Assembly (NCBI GenBank): GCA_963729295.1
Contig: CAVSNJ010000025.1
Location: 1 to 64,000 of the forward strand
Origin: DATJLY01 sp963729295
GTDB taxonomy: Bacteria > Pseudomonadota > Alphaproteobacteria > ATCC43930 > CGMCC-115725
Direction: 5' to 3'
Length of the DNA stretch: 64,000 nt
Of the stretch, positions 24,422 to 33,495 are shown piece by piece. Numbering within the stretch: position 1 is the first letter of the stretch; every line of letters begins with the position of its first letter. Made by a program: the position numbers and the translations under genes. A model generated the notes under the pieces. The model was not told the DNA's origin, did no database searches, and saw only the letters and a list, made by a program, of their open reading frames with translations.

Positions 24422-25393
24422 TCAGGTCGCGGACGGATTGCCGCGTTCGATCGCGGCCGGGGCGCTGGTGCTCGCCGAACGAAACGGGTCACGTGCACCT
24501 TGACCTCCGCAGAGTGAAATCTGCTGCTCGATGAAGCCGGCGAAGGCACGGGCTTTGGCGCTCGCCTGCCGTCCCGTCGGGAACACCGCCCAGAGATCGA
24601 TCGGCGGCAACAGCCAGTTGTCGAGCACGGTTTTGACGGCGCCCGACTTCAGTTCCGGCGCGAACATCCACTCGGAGGCGACCGCGAGGCCGAGGCCCGC
24701 GAGCACGCCTTCCCGAACGCCCTCTGCGGCGCTGACGCGAACACGGCCGTCGATCGTCACGGCGGTTTCGGTACTGCCGCGCCGGAACGTCCAGTCCGTT
24801 CCGCCCGAGGGTTGCTCATAGACGACCGCCTGATGCGTTGCGAGGTCAGCCGGCGTCTCCGGAACGCCCATTGCGGCAAAATAGGTCGGCAGGCCGATGA
24901 CGCGCCGCGCGCATTGTCCAATCTTGCGCGCCGTGAGCGCGGAATCGGTCAGCTGACCCATTCGCAATGCAACGTCTATGGCCGCCTCAATGAGATCGAT
25001 GGGTCGATCGTCGAGAACGACATCGACAGAGAGCGCAGGGTGCTGCGCCAAGAAAACGGGAAGACGTGGCATAATGTGAAGCCGGGCAAAGGTTACGCTC
25101 GCGCAAATTCGCAGGCGTCCCGAATACGTCGCCACTGCGCCGCGCGCCGCGGTCTCGGCCTCCTCAGCTTCCTCAATCGACCGTTTGGCACGTTCGTAGA
25201 AATGCCGGCCCGCTTCGGTTGGCGTCAGACCGTGCGTCGAACGCAGCAACAGCCGCACGCCAAGCCGTTCCTCGATCTGCGCGACCGTCTTGGAGACGGA
25301 GGGCTGGCCGAGGCGAAGCTGCTTCGCCGCGCCGGAGAACGAGCCAACCTCGACGACGCGGACGAATGCCTCCATCGCAGCCAGGCGATCCAT
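24422..25393 (-). CDS. LysR family transcriptional regulator
   Basis: The 323-residue protein has an N-terminal winged HTH (MEAFVRVVEVGSFSGAAKQL, with SQPSVSK-like GQPSVSKTVAQIEERLG) and a C-terminal periplasmic-binding-like effector domain from residue about 90. ATG 25393 is chosen because GAGAGGG lies seven bases upstream; ATG 25399 is too close to it. The neighbours rightward are a remnant FAD oxidoreductase and a crotonase, so a former target operon may have been partly lost. Confidence 0.85.
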   Translation of the reverse strand: MDRLAAMEAFVRVVEVGSFSGAAKQLRLGQPSVSKTVAQIEERLGVRLLLRSTHGLTPTEAGRHFYERAKRSIEEAEEAETAARGAVATYSGRLRICASVTFARLHIMPRLPVFLAQHPALSVDVVLDDRPIDLIEAAIDVALRMGQLTDSALTARKIGQCARRVIGLPTYFAAMGVPETPADLATHQAVVYEQPSGGTDWTFRRGSTETAVTIDGRVRVSAAEGVREGVLAGLGLAVASEWMFAPELKSGAVKTVLDNWLLPPIDLWAVFPTGRQASAKARAFAGFIEQQISLCGGQGARDPFRSASTSAPAAIERGNPSAT

Positions 25394-25730
25394 CTCCATT
25401 CCCTCTCGGGTTGAGGCCTATTGCTCTGTCGAGGATACCGCCAACGATCGTTTGGCGCATGTACCGATGTGGCGGCCGTTGTCGCGCAGGCTCAACGCAC
25501 GCGCATTGGTGCTCTGGCCGTCCATCGCCTATTCCCTCACGGAATAATCGATAATCCGACGTGACGACTACCCCGACCTCGGCTTAACATTTAGCTTTCC
25601 CGTCCACGCAAGAACCTCCACCTCGACGATCTTTTGGAACCTGCGCCGCTGCGGCTGCGGCAGTTGCGCCAGCAGTCGGCGAACCTTGGCGCCGACGCGC
25701 TTCAGCGCCCGCAATGAACGGAGAACGCTC

Positions 25731-25850
25731 ATGTCTCGACCGGAAGAGTTCGACGTTCTCATCTTGGGCAGTGGAGAGTCCGGCAAGCTACTCTCCTGGC
25801 ACTTGGCGCGCGCGGGGCAGCGGAACGTGCCGGCGCGATCGGGCGCCTGA
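25731..25850 (+). pseudogene. N-terminal fragment of FAD/NAD disulfide oxidoreductase
   Basis: The 39-residue reading MSRPEEFDVLILGSGESGKL followed by LSWHLARAGQR is the Rossmann start of mercuric-reductase/dihydrolipoamide-dehydrogenase-like flavoproteins (GxGxxG). It then changes to NVPARSGA and stops, so the redox Cys pair and all other domains are gone. It marks a deletion between the LysR gene and the crotonase gene. The region 25400-25730 before it has no gene I can support; a 54-residue leftward reading (25568-25732) is doubtful. Confidence 0.6.
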
Positions 25851-25896
25851 CTGCCTCAGAGCCTTGTTTTGTCCCGCCTGCGATAAGGAGGAGTCG

Positions 25897-26661
25897 ATGA
25901 GTCGCTTTGACGTCTATCGCCACAGTTTCCCCAATGCCCGCCTCACGCGGTCGAAATCCGGCGTGCTCGAAGTGGCGCTTCATTCAGATGGCGGCACGCT
26001 GGTCTTCAACGGGCACACGCACGAGCAGTTCGTCGACCTGTTTCATGCGATCGGCTCCGATCGCGACAACCGCGTCGTCATCCTGACTGGCAGCGGCGAT
26101 GCGTTCATGGAGCGGATCACGCTCGACGGCTTCGACTTCTTCACGCCGCAGGGCTACGACAAGATCTATCGCGAGGGCAAAAAAGTCCTCATGAACATCC
26201 TCGACATCGAGGTGCCGCTGATCGCCGCGGTGAATGGTCCCGTGCGGCTGCACTCGGAATACATCCTGCTCGCCGACATCGTGCTCGCCACGCCGGCCAC
26301 GGTTTTTCAGGACAAGCCGCATTTCGAGTTCGGCATCGTTTCGGGCGACGGAGTCCACCTTCTATGGCAGGAAGCGATCGGCACGATCCGCGGCCGGTAT
26401 TTCATCCTGACGCGGCAGGAGCTCGACGCCGAGACCGCGAAGCAGTGGGGCGCGGTCAACGAGATCCTCGCGGCCGACAAGCTCCTCCCGCGCGCCCGCG
26501 AGATCGCCGAAGGATTGGCCAAACTGCCGCCGCTGGCCACGAGCTACACCCGCGTCGCGATGACGCAAAAGCTCCGCCGCATCATTGACGAAGGCGTCGG
26601 ATACGGGCTCGCCTTGGAAGGCATCAGTGCCGCCGATGTCGCGCGGGCGAGCACGCAGTGA
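25897..26661 (+). CDS. Enoyl-CoA hydratase/isomerase-family protein
   Basis: The 254-residue crotonase-fold protein shows a first oxyanion segment around VVILTGSGDAFM and a second around AAVNGPVRLHSEYILLADIV, followed by GDGVHLLWQEAIG. The typical catalytic Glu residues of hydratases are not obvious, and the family likeness is to 6-oxocamphor-hydrolase-type C-C hydrolases. AAGGAGGAG precedes ATG 25897. Its stop overlaps the start of the Fe-S remnant by GTGA. Confidence 0.75.
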   Translation: MSRFDVYRHSFPNARLTRSKSGVLEVALHSDGGTLVFNGHTHEQFVDLFHAIGSDRDNRVVILTGSGDAFMERITLDGFDFFTPQGYDKIYREGKKVLMNILDIEVPLIAAVNGPVRLHSEYILLADIVLATPATVFQDKPHFEFGIVSGDGVHLLWQEAIGTIRGRYFILTRQELDAETAKQWGAVNEILAADKLLPRAREIAEGLAKLPPLATSYTRVAMTQKLRRIIDEGVGYGLALEGISAADVARASTQ

Positions 26662-26998
26662 GCGAGGCGCGGAGAGGCGAGTTCGGCGACGAGCTGGTGT
26701 CCGTGAAGGTCACCGTCAACGGACGGGCCTGCAGCTTGACGGTCGAGCCGCGCACGACGCTGCTCGACGCCTTGCGCGAGCAACTCGCGCTGACCGGGAC
26801 AAAGAAGGCGTGCGATCGCGGCGAATGCGGCGCATGCACGGTTCACGTCGAAGGCCGCCGCATTCTCTCCTGCATGACACTAGCGGCGATGCAGGACGGC
26901 AATCCGAGACCGACCCGGCGCCGGACCGGTTCCTTCATCGGAATTATTCCGGCTATCTCGTGCCGACCAATGCCGACATCCCCGAGCTCCTTTGGCTT
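26658..26998 (+). pseudogene. Xanthine-dehydrogenase remnant: small-subunit start joined to large-subunit end
   Basis: From GTG 26658 the frame encodes a 2Fe-2S ferredoxin domain (TLLDALREQLALTGTKKACD, GECGACTVHVEGRR, LSCMTLAAMQDG), the first half of a CoxS-type subunit. The likeness stops at about 26900. From 26903 another frame reads HRNYSGYLVPTNADIPEL, a conserved C-terminal motif of the molybdenum large subunit. A deletion has therefore fused the two ends of a former operon. The second 2Fe-2S Cys cluster and almost all of the large subunit are missing. 26999-27142 contains nothing else I can support. Confidence 0.65.
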
Positions 26999-27142
26999 AG
27001 GCGCCGATCCAAGAAGTTGTGCAGGCTCAACGGTGAGGTTGGTCACGCGCCACAACACGTACGAATCATCGCCAGGCGGATGCCGGTCCAAAAGTAAAAG
27101 GGCAATTTCCGAGAGCGCCTCGGGGAATGTCCGCACTCGCGT

Positions 27143-28222
27143 TCACGCCCGCGAAGATCGACCGCTGTGCCGAAAGAAGTTGAAACCTTCGACCCATTGC
27201 CAGATGAGTAGGCCCGGCACGCCCAACGCAATCTCTCGTACCCTCTTCGAGAGGGAAATCGTGAGGGCCGTATCCGCGGATAATCCGAACAGTGCGCAGA
27301 ATGCAATGTAGCTGCCTTCGAGCACGCCCAACGCACCCGGCACCATGAACGCGGCGGCGCGTACGCCGGCGCCAAGGCTTTCGAGGATGAAAGCGTCGAT
27401 CCCGTCGATCGGCCGGCCCAGGAACCGTGCGACGAGCCAGATCTCGCCTGTGCCTGCGGCCCAGCCAACGAGACGGAGCGTACTGGCTCGGCAAAGGGCA
27501 GAACGGTCGCGATAGATCGACACGACGGCATCGTCGATCGCCGAAGCGCCGCCGGCGGCACCTGAGATGCGGTCATTGCGAAACAAGGCGCCCGCCAATC
27601 GAGCGGAGACGGCGAACATGCCGCGATGCTGAAGCCGCAGGAAGATCGCGATGGCGACGACGAACAGACCAAGGCCGATCAACACGAGCTGCGCCACCGC
27701 GGCCACGGTGGGTCCGGAGGATCGAGTCAGCAGCAACAAAGCCACACCGATGGCGACGAACAGCAGCTGCGTAGCCACGCCGACGGTAACGTCGACGACA
27801 GTGCTCGCTGCCGCTTGCGGGGCCGGAACTCCGCGCATATAGGCGAGGCGCGCGCCCACGAGATCGCCGCCGACGCCCGCCACCGGCAACAACGACGTGA
27901 CCAATTCGCGGATCCAGCGGATCCAAGTCACCGTGCCGAAACCGAGACGGCTCGAACGAGGCAGGAGGCCTCGCCACGAGAGCGCGCTGAAAGACATCGG
28001 AACGACGTGAAACAGGCTGATCGGAATCAAACCCCACCCGACCAGCAGCATGGCGTGAGCGACATCTCTCGCGCCGCTGTGGATGATCAGGTAGACGATC
28101 AGCGCCAAACCGAGCACCGCAGCGACGACCATCCCCAGGCGCATCATGCGAACCCTTGCAAGCGTCGATTTTTCGTCGGAATCCGCCGGCAGCGCGCGGG
28201 GGACCGAAGCATCGGGTTCCAA
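27143..28222 (-). CDS. Lysylphosphatidylglycerol synthase-like flippase (HpnL/UPF0104)
   Basis: The 359-residue protein has about eight membrane helices and the LPG_synthase_TM pattern (VTSLLPVAGVGGDLVGARLA, then a C-terminal APGALGVLEGSYI-like VPGALGVLEGSYIAF). Such proteins, including HpnL of hopanoid clusters, are thought to flip lipids or lipid-linked intermediates across the inner membrane. It is divergent, 41 bp from the CDP-alcohol phosphotransferase gene, and near a cyclitol-phosphate cluster, so it may export the lipid-linked product. No MprF catalytic GNAT domain is present. Confidence 0.75.
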   Translation of the reverse strand: MEPDASVPRALPADSDEKSTLARVRMMRLGMVVAAVLGLALIVYLIIHSGARDVAHAMLLVGWGLIPISLFHVVPMSFSALSWRGLLPRSSRLGFGTVTWIRWIRELVTSLLPVAGVGGDLVGARLAYMRGVPAPQAAASTVVDVTVGVATQLLFVAIGVALLLLTRSSGPTVAAVAQLVLIGLGLFVVAIAIFLRLQHRGMFAVSARLAGALFRNDRISGAAGGASAIDDAVVSIYRDRSALCRASTLRLVGWAAGTGEIWLVARFLGRPIDGIDAFILESLGAGVRAAAFMVPGALGVLEGSYIAFCALFGLSADTALTISLSKRVREIALGVPGLLIWQWVEGFNFFRHSGRSSRA

Positions 28223-28263
28223 TGATACTTGTTCGCCACGCCGATTGCAGATAAACCGAAACA

Positions 28264-29505
28264 GTGTCGAGCGCGCCGATCCTCATCCTCGTGCAACCAT
28301 CCTTTGCTGGGCCGTCAACTTCGTGGGCTCCCGCGCCCGAAGGTGAGGATCCGACCATCCTCGGGCTCGGCCTTGTGCGGCGCGCGCTCCTTGCATCGCG
28401 CCGCGCCGGCTACGGTCAGCCATTCTATCTGGCGCCGCAGCGGCTTGCGTTGCCTGCAATCGCCACGGTCGCGGACTGGAAAAGTCTCGGCGCCGCACTC
28501 GGTGCAGATGGCACGGCGCCGCTCGTCATCGCTCCTGCGACGGTCTTGGCGGAGACCGGCTGGCTCGAGCGTCTGGCGCGAACACGGCTCGCGCACATGC
28601 GCTGGGCAGCAATACCGGATCGGGTCGTGATGCTTTCCCCCGCGGCCGCGTGCGAGGCGCTTGCGGCGCTCGGGGCCGAGGATGGCGCCCGCGACTTCGC
28701 CGCCATCCAGGAACGGCTGGTGAGCGTCCTTGGCGCTCCCGCCGATTTGCCTCGCGAAATCGATCCGCTCATCGTGACCACGCCGGCCGACATCCGCGCG
28801 GCGGAGCGACAGCTCCTGCGCGCCCTGGTCAAGGACACCGACGGCTTCATGGCGAGACACGTCGAACGGCCGATGTCGCTCGCGATCTCGCGGCTGCTGG
28901 CGTCGACCGAGGTCACCCCGAACCAAATGACGGTGATCTCGGTTGCCGTCGGGCTCACCAGCGCGCCCTTCTTCCTATCGGCTGCAGCGCCGTTTCAGAC
29001 GGTCGGCGCCATGCTGCTGCTCTTTCATTCGATTCTCGATGGCTGCGACGGGGAACTGGCGCGGCTGAAATTCCAGGAATCGCGCTGGGGAGGCATTCTC
29101 GATTTCTGGGGCGATAATGTCGTCCACAGCGTCACCTTTGCCGCCATGGCCGCGGGATGGGTTCGCGCCGGTGGCGGGGTGCCGGCCGTGCTGTTTGGCG
29201 CCGCTGCGGTGGTCGGCACTCTGGCCTCGGCCGGGTTCGTCTATTGGCGGGTAATGCGCCACGAGGACGATGGCGGCCCGCTCTATACCTCCGTTTCGAT
29301 CCGGCCCGGAGCCCGCCTGACACGATTGCTGGACGCCCTGTCGCGCCGGGATTTCATCTATCTGGTGGTCGCCCTTGCACTCTTCGGCAAGGCGAGCTGG
29401 TTCCTGGTGTTGACCGCTTTGGGTGCGCCTATTTTCTTTTTCCTGCTGATCATCGTTGCCGCACGGGAGCGGAGCGCAAAGCTCCCGGCGCCATCCCGCG
29501 TCTAG
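28264..29505 (+). CDS. CDP-alcohol phosphotransferase with degenerate NTP-transferase-like N-terminus
   Basis: The 413-residue protein carries an exact CDP-alcohol phosphatidyltransferase motif: DGELAR, 8 residues, G, 3 residues, D, 3 residues, D (about residues 260-285), followed by membrane helices. Residues 1-185 lack the GxGxR nucleotide-binding motif but end in AERQLLRALVKDTDGFMARH, the linker seen in bifunctional inositol-phosphate cytidylyltransferase/di-inositol-phosphate synthases. It probably transfers a CDP-linked polyol phosphate onto an acceptor. It overlaps the convergent Gfo/Idh gene by four bases. Confidence 0.75.
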   Translation: MSSAPILILVQPSFAGPSTSWAPAPEGEDPTILGLGLVRRALLASRRAGYGQPFYLAPQRLALPAIATVADWKSLGAALGADGTAPLVIAPATVLAETGWLERLARTRLAHMRWAAIPDRVVMLSPAAACEALAALGAEDGARDFAAIQERLVSVLGAPADLPREIDPLIVTTPADIRAAERQLLRALVKDTDGFMARHVERPMSLAISRLLASTEVTPNQMTVISVAVGLTSAPFFLSAAAPFQTVGAMLLLFHSILDGCDGELARLKFQESRWGGILDFWGDNVVHSVTFAAMAAGWVRAGGGVPAVLFGAAAVVGTLASAGFVYWRVMRHEDDGGPLYTSVSIRPGARLTRLLDALSRRDFIYLVVALALFGKASWFLVLTALGAPIFFFLLIIVAARERSAKLPAPSRV

Positions 29506-30527
29506 GCATCGAGTGTGAGCCGCACGCCCCCCGCTTCGCTCGAACGCTGCGCGAGGTCGACGAGCCGTGCGCATAGTATCGCTTCGGCCAGGTTGGATGA
29601 GGCGCCGCCGACGAGCGCCAAGCGAAATTCCTCGGCCACCCCAGCGAACCAGTCGGGATGATGCGATCCCTCGGACAGGGCGGGTGGACAATGCCAACGT
29701 TGCCGTCCGGGCGGCCCTTCGGCAACGACGAACTCGCCATCGACGTGGATACGGCCGCGCTCGCCCGTAACCACGATATGATTGGCACGCCGGTCGGCGG
29801 CCCAGGAGAGGAAGATGTGGGCCGCCCCGGCGCCAAGAGCCAGGTCGAGGGTCACCGTATCCTCGATCGGCCACTCGTGAAAGCGACGCGTTTCGAGCAT
29901 CGCGGTCACAGTGCTCGGCGCGCCGCCAACCCAGCGAAGAACGCAATAGAGCGCATGCCAGCCGTGATCAAACAGGATGCCGCCGCCGGCCATTGCCGGA
30001 TCGACGCGCCAATTGCGGCCGCCGGCCGGGACGACCGCGACCGCGGGCTGGGTCCGCAAGGTCTGCCAATCGACCGATTGCACGGCGCCGATCGCACCTT
30101 CGGCGACGAGCGCCGAGATTTTGCGGCAGACCGGCGCCTTGAGCCAATTGTGAACCGTGTGAACGACGCGGCCGGCGCGGGTCGCGGATGCGGCCACCGC
30201 GAGCGCGCCTGGGCCCCGCGTGACCAAGGGCTTTTCGCACAGCACGTGGAAGCCGGCGGCAAGCGCCTGCTGGATGAGTGCAGCGTGGCTGCCGGGCGGC
30301 GCGCAAATGTCGACGAAGTCGAGCGCCTCGCCCGCCAGGAGCCGGTCGACGCTGTCATACCAGCGGCCGCCGGGGCACGCCGCGCTGAATGCATCCCGCC
30401 GCGCGGAGGCGACATCGGTCGCGGCCACAATCGCGACATCCTTACGCAGCCGCCAGCCGGGGAGGTGGCCCTCTGCGGCAACGTTGCCGAAGCCGACGAA
30501 CGCGCCGCGCAGCACGCCGTGCGGCAT
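29502..30527 (-). CDS. Gfo/Idh/MocA family oxidoreductase
   Basis: The 341-residue protein has an N-terminal Rossmann fold (GFGNVA near residue 12), VLCEKPL with the catalytic-site Lys, and an HNW/GWH segment in the C-terminal sheet domain (GGGILFDHGWH). Family members oxidise or reduce sugars and inositols with NAD(P). Here it is the last gene of a leftward operon starting with inositol-phosphate synthase, so it may make a keto-cyclitol for the aminotransferase. The start overlaps the stop of that gene by one base (TGATG). Confidence 0.8.
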   Translation of the reverse strand: MPHGVLRGAFVGFGNVAAEGHLPGWRLRKDVAIVAATDVASARRDAFSAACPGGRWYDSVDRLLAGEALDFVDICAPPGSHAALIQQALAAGFHVLCEKPLVTRGPGALAVAASATRAGRVVHTVHNWLKAPVCRKISALVAEGAIGAVQSVDWQTLRTQPAVAVVPAGGRNWRVDPAMAGGGILFDHGWHALYCVLRWVGGAPSTVTAMLETRRFHEWPIEDTVTLDLALGAGAAHIFLSWAADRRANHIVVTGERGRIHVDGEFVVAEGPPGRQRWHCPPALSEGSHHPDWFAGVAEEFRLALVGGASSNLAEAILCARLVDLAQRSSEAGGVRLTLDA

Positions 30528-31903
30528 CAGGCAAGTCCGAAGCGGCGCTCGATGGCGGCGAACGACTGGTCCAGAATATCGACCCCGCGCAAGGCCTCGT
30601 CCTCGGTGATAACGAGGGGCGGGTTGATGCGGATGACATGTGAATAGGACATGGTGACGAGACCGCGTTCCAGCGCTTCATGGAACAGGGCGCGGGTGAT
30701 GGTCCTGTCGAGCGGCACCTTGGTCTTGCGGTCGGCCACCATCTCGACGCCGATCATCAGGCCCCGGCCCCGCACGTCGCCGATGAAGCGGTACTTCTCC
30801 TGCAGCCGCTTCAGCGCGTCGAGCATGAGCGCGCCGACGCGGGCGGAATTCGCCACGAGATTCTCGTCGCGGTAGACCTCCATCGACGCGAGACCCGCGG
30901 CTGCGGCGAGCGGATTTCCGCCGTAGCTCGACGAGCTTCCGCTCGGCTCCCCGAACGGCGCCGCCGACATCCGCTCCAGCGAGGAGGCGACGCCGCTCAG
31001 CGGGAAGCCGCCGCCCATGCCCTTGCCGATCGTCATGATGTCGGGCTTGAGATCGAATTGCTCGCACGCCCACATGGTTCCGGTGCGGCCGAATCCGGTC
31101 AGGATCTCGTCGGCGATCAGCAGCGCGCCGCATTCGTCGGCGATGTCGCGCACCGCATGAATGAAATCGTCCGGCGGAATGACGTTGCCCGCAGTCCCCT
31201 GCATGGGCTCGATGACGATTGCGGCGACCTCGTCCTGCGTCTCGTTCTTGATGACGTTGCGCAGATGCTCGGCGCAGGCGAGGCCGCAGGACGGAAATTC
31301 GAGATTCCATGGGCAGCGATAGCAGTAGGCGTAAGGACTCAAATGAGTGCCGGTCGGGAACGGCCCCTGGTGGTTGCGGTAGCCACCGCCGAGGAGGCCG
31401 ATCACGCCCGCGGTCTTGCCGTGATAGCCGCCCCAGAAACCGACGAACTCGAATTTCTTGGTGACCGACTTGGCGAGACGGAAGGCGGCCTCGACCGCTT
31501 CCGCGCCGCCGGAGAAGAGCTGGACGTGGGTAAGGCCCTCAGGCAACGCCGCGCCGAGCAGTTCGAGAAATCGCGCACGCGTCTCGGTGGTGAAGCTGCC
31601 GAACGTCACGCGATCGAGCTGTTCCTTGAGGCGCTTGACGTAATGGGGATGGCAATGCCCCAAACTGCCGACCGCGATGCCGGCAATGAAGTCGAGATAT
31701 TCGTTTCCGTCGACATCGGTGATCGTGCAGCCGTCCGCGCGGTCCACCGCGATCTGCGAATAGAGCGCGATCGATTGAAGTCCGGGCGCCATGGTTCGGG
31801 CCTCACGCTCGAACACCGCCTTCGATCTCGGGCCGGGTACCGCGCGACGTGCGTTGTCGCCCTTTGCGTGCGGCACGTCCCGCGGCCCAGGGGTGTCGTT
31901 CAT
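30527..31903 (-). CDS. PLP-dependent class III aminotransferase
   Basis: The 458-residue protein has the class III fold: GGAEAVEAAFRLAK for phosphate binding, LLIADEILTGFGRTG with D265 to the PLP pyridine, and the Schiff-base Lys K294 in IGKGMGGGFP. The YAYCYRCPW...SCGLAC cysteine-rich insert is common in this family. In this context it may aminate a keto-cyclitol or an aldehyde made by neighbours, although class III enzymes more often use omega-amino acids. It lies 12 bp downstream of the ATP-grasp gene and is coupled to the Gfo/Idh gene. Confidence 0.82.
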   Translation of the reverse strand: MNDTPGPRDVPHAKGDNARRAVPGPRSKAVFEREARTMAPGLQSIALYSQIAVDRADGCTITDVDGNEYLDFIAGIAVGSLGHCHPHYVKRLKEQLDRVTFGSFTTETRARFLELLGAALPEGLTHVQLFSGGAEAVEAAFRLAKSVTKKFEFVGFWGGYHGKTAGVIGLLGGGYRNHQGPFPTGTHLSPYAYCYRCPWNLEFPSCGLACAEHLRNVIKNETQDEVAAIVIEPMQGTAGNVIPPDDFIHAVRDIADECGALLIADEILTGFGRTGTMWACEQFDLKPDIMTIGKGMGGGFPLSGVASSLERMSAAPFGEPSGSSSSYGGNPLAAAAGLASMEVYRDENLVANSARVGALMLDALKRLQEKYRFIGDVRGRGLMIGVEMVADRKTKVPLDRTITRALFHEALERGLVTMSYSHVIRINPPLVITEDEALRGVDILDQSFAAIERRFGLA

Positions 31904-31915
31904 GGGGTCAACTCC

Positions 31916-32770
31916 CTATCCCGTGAGGACGCGCGGCCGGCGCCGAAAGCGGTTGACGAGGCAATCGGCGATCGCCTCCGCGGCGCGATCGCGGTAGAGC
32001 GCATAGCTGGGCCAGGCATTGAGGTCGATCACCACGGGTTCTCCGTCGGGACGGATGATAGCGTCGCCGCCGAAAATATCGACGCCCAGCGCCGCCGCGG
32101 CGCCGTGCGCGATCTCGCGGAGTCGCGCCGCGTCGAATGCGTATCCGATCATACCCTTGTCGCGGTGATAGAACCATTCGAACCAAGCGGAGGACGACGC
32201 TTCGCCCGATCCATTTGCCACGCCGTAGAATTTGACCAGATCGCCGCGCACGTGCTCCTGCACGACGACGAACGGGATGCCCCGGGCGGCGAAGCGGTCC
32301 AATGCTTCGCGCCAGCCCTCCTCCGACGCCGCATACATGACGTCGTCCGATTGCGTCGAGTGGAAATCGTAGCGCTTGACCCAAACGCACGAGCGGGGCG
32401 GCGGATTTCGCGCGTTGGGGGCGACGATTTGGCTCGCCGGCGACGGTACGTGGTGCCGGGCGAACAGCTCGACCATGCGATAGCGATAGGTGTTTCGGAT
32501 CGCATTCGGACTGTTGACGACGATCGCCCCGGCCTGACAAGCAGTTGCCAGCTGATCAAGGATCTCGGCGCGCTCGCACATCGCGAAGATGTTGGCGCCC
32601 GGGGTGGCGATCGCAGGATCGAAGGCTGCCGCGTCGAGAAGCTGGACCGCGAGGCCCCGCGCCGCGATCGCCTCGCCGACGCGGTCCATGATGGCTGCGT
32701 CATCGCCCACGCGCCCGGGCGAGTGCGCCGCTTCGCGGTAGATGCCCCAGCATCTCCCGCGCGTCCTCAT
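31916..32770 (-). CDS. ATP-grasp family ligase
   Basis: The 284-residue protein has the ATP-grasp end motif GVDIFGGDAIIRPDGEPVVI followed by DLNAWPSYA, which carries the Mg-binding D/N residues. A WVKRYDF segment supplies an ATP-binding Lys. ATP-grasp enzymes join a carboxylate to an amine or thiol through an acyl phosphate. It overlaps the nucleotidyltransferase gene by four bases and precedes the aminotransferase, so it may acylate the amine formed there. The N-terminal domain is short. Confidence 0.75.
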   Translation of the reverse strand: MRTRGRCWGIYREAAHSPGRVGDDAAIMDRVGEAIAARGLAVQLLDAAAFDPAIATPGANIFAMCERAEILDQLATACQAGAIVVNSPNAIRNTYRYRMVELFARHHVPSPASQIVAPNARNPPPRSCVWVKRYDFHSTQSDDVMYAASEEGWREALDRFAARGIPFVVVQEHVRGDLVKFYGVANGSGEASSSAWFEWFYHRDKGMIGYAFDAARLREIAHGAAAALGVDIFGGDAIIRPDGEPVVIDLNAWPSYALYRDRAAEAIADCLVNRFRRRPRVLTG

Positions 32771-33495
32771 GCGCCATGCCCCATGCTCTCGCCGCGCGAC
32801 ACGCGCTCCGCGGCCTCGATATCGTGCGCCCGATCGATGTCGAAGACGCGGGGCAGAACGATGCCATACACCGGGTCGCCGCTTGCGACCATCCAGCCGA
32901 GATAATCGCGCAGGCGCCCGAAGCGCGCGGCGGGTTCCCGCGGCCGCTGCGCAGGCAGCACATAGAGGCCGGCCGTGACGTGGCTGCCGCTCTCTGCCCC
33001 CAATTGTCGGATGCGCCCGTCCGCGGTATCGAGGGTTGCCCAGAACGGCGATTCGTCATCGACGAAATCGGTCAGTCCGAGAACCATCGCGTTCGCCGGA
33101 AATCCGGCGGCGGCCGACATGAAGGCACGAAAATCGGCGATCGGCATGAGCCCGTCGACCGTCGTGATCACGGCCGGCGCGCCGACTAGCCTGGACGCGA
33201 CGAGCTGAAAACTCTCATAAGACGAAGCCGTCGTGCGCACGATCAGGTCGAGATCGAAATCGCCGGCATTCTCGGCGAGCCATTGCTGACAATCTTCGCT
33301 GGCGTCATTGATGATGATCGTGAGCCGCCGGATCCCGACAGCGACCAGGCGACGGACGGCGTGCTCGATGAGCGGCCGGCCGCAGACCCGAACCATCGGC
33401 TTGCTGCCGCGATTTCCATCGCGACGCAGGCGGCTGCCCTCGCCGGCGGCGATGATGCCGCCCCGCAGAATGGAGCGATCGACGATCGCAGTCAC
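32767..33495 (-). CDS. Nucleotidyltransferase (MobA/IPCT-like)
   Basis: The 242-residue protein begins GGIIAAGEGSRLRRDG and continues SKPMVRVCGRPLIEHAV, giving the GxGSR (G18-R22) and K32 nucleotide-binding sites of NTP_transf enzymes. TVDGLMP provides the metal Asp. By analogy with inositol-1-phosphate cytidylyltransferase it could form CDP-inositol for the CDP-alcohol phosphotransferase, whose own cytidylyltransferase-like region is degenerate. It is coupled by 4-nt overlaps to both neighbours. The sugar or polyol and nucleotide are inferred, not shown. Confidence 0.75.
   Translation of the reverse strand: MTAIVDRSILRGGIIAAGEGSRLRRDGNRGSKPMVRVCGRPLIEHAVRRLVAVGIRRLTIIINDASEDCQQWLAENAGDFDLDLIVRTTASSYESFQLVASRLVGAPAVITTVDGLMPIADFRAFMSAAAGFPANAMVLGLTDFVDDESPFWATLDTADGRIRQLGAESGSHVTAGLYVLPAQRPREPAARFGRLRDYLGWMVASGDPVYGIVLPRVFDIDRAHDIEAAERVSRGESMGHGA

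Noticed and set aside
26585..27097. 170-residue reading as an intact gene
   Set aside because: Only residues matching the molybdenum-subunit C-terminal motif are meaningful; the rest is frameshadow of the crotonase and Fe-S remnant.
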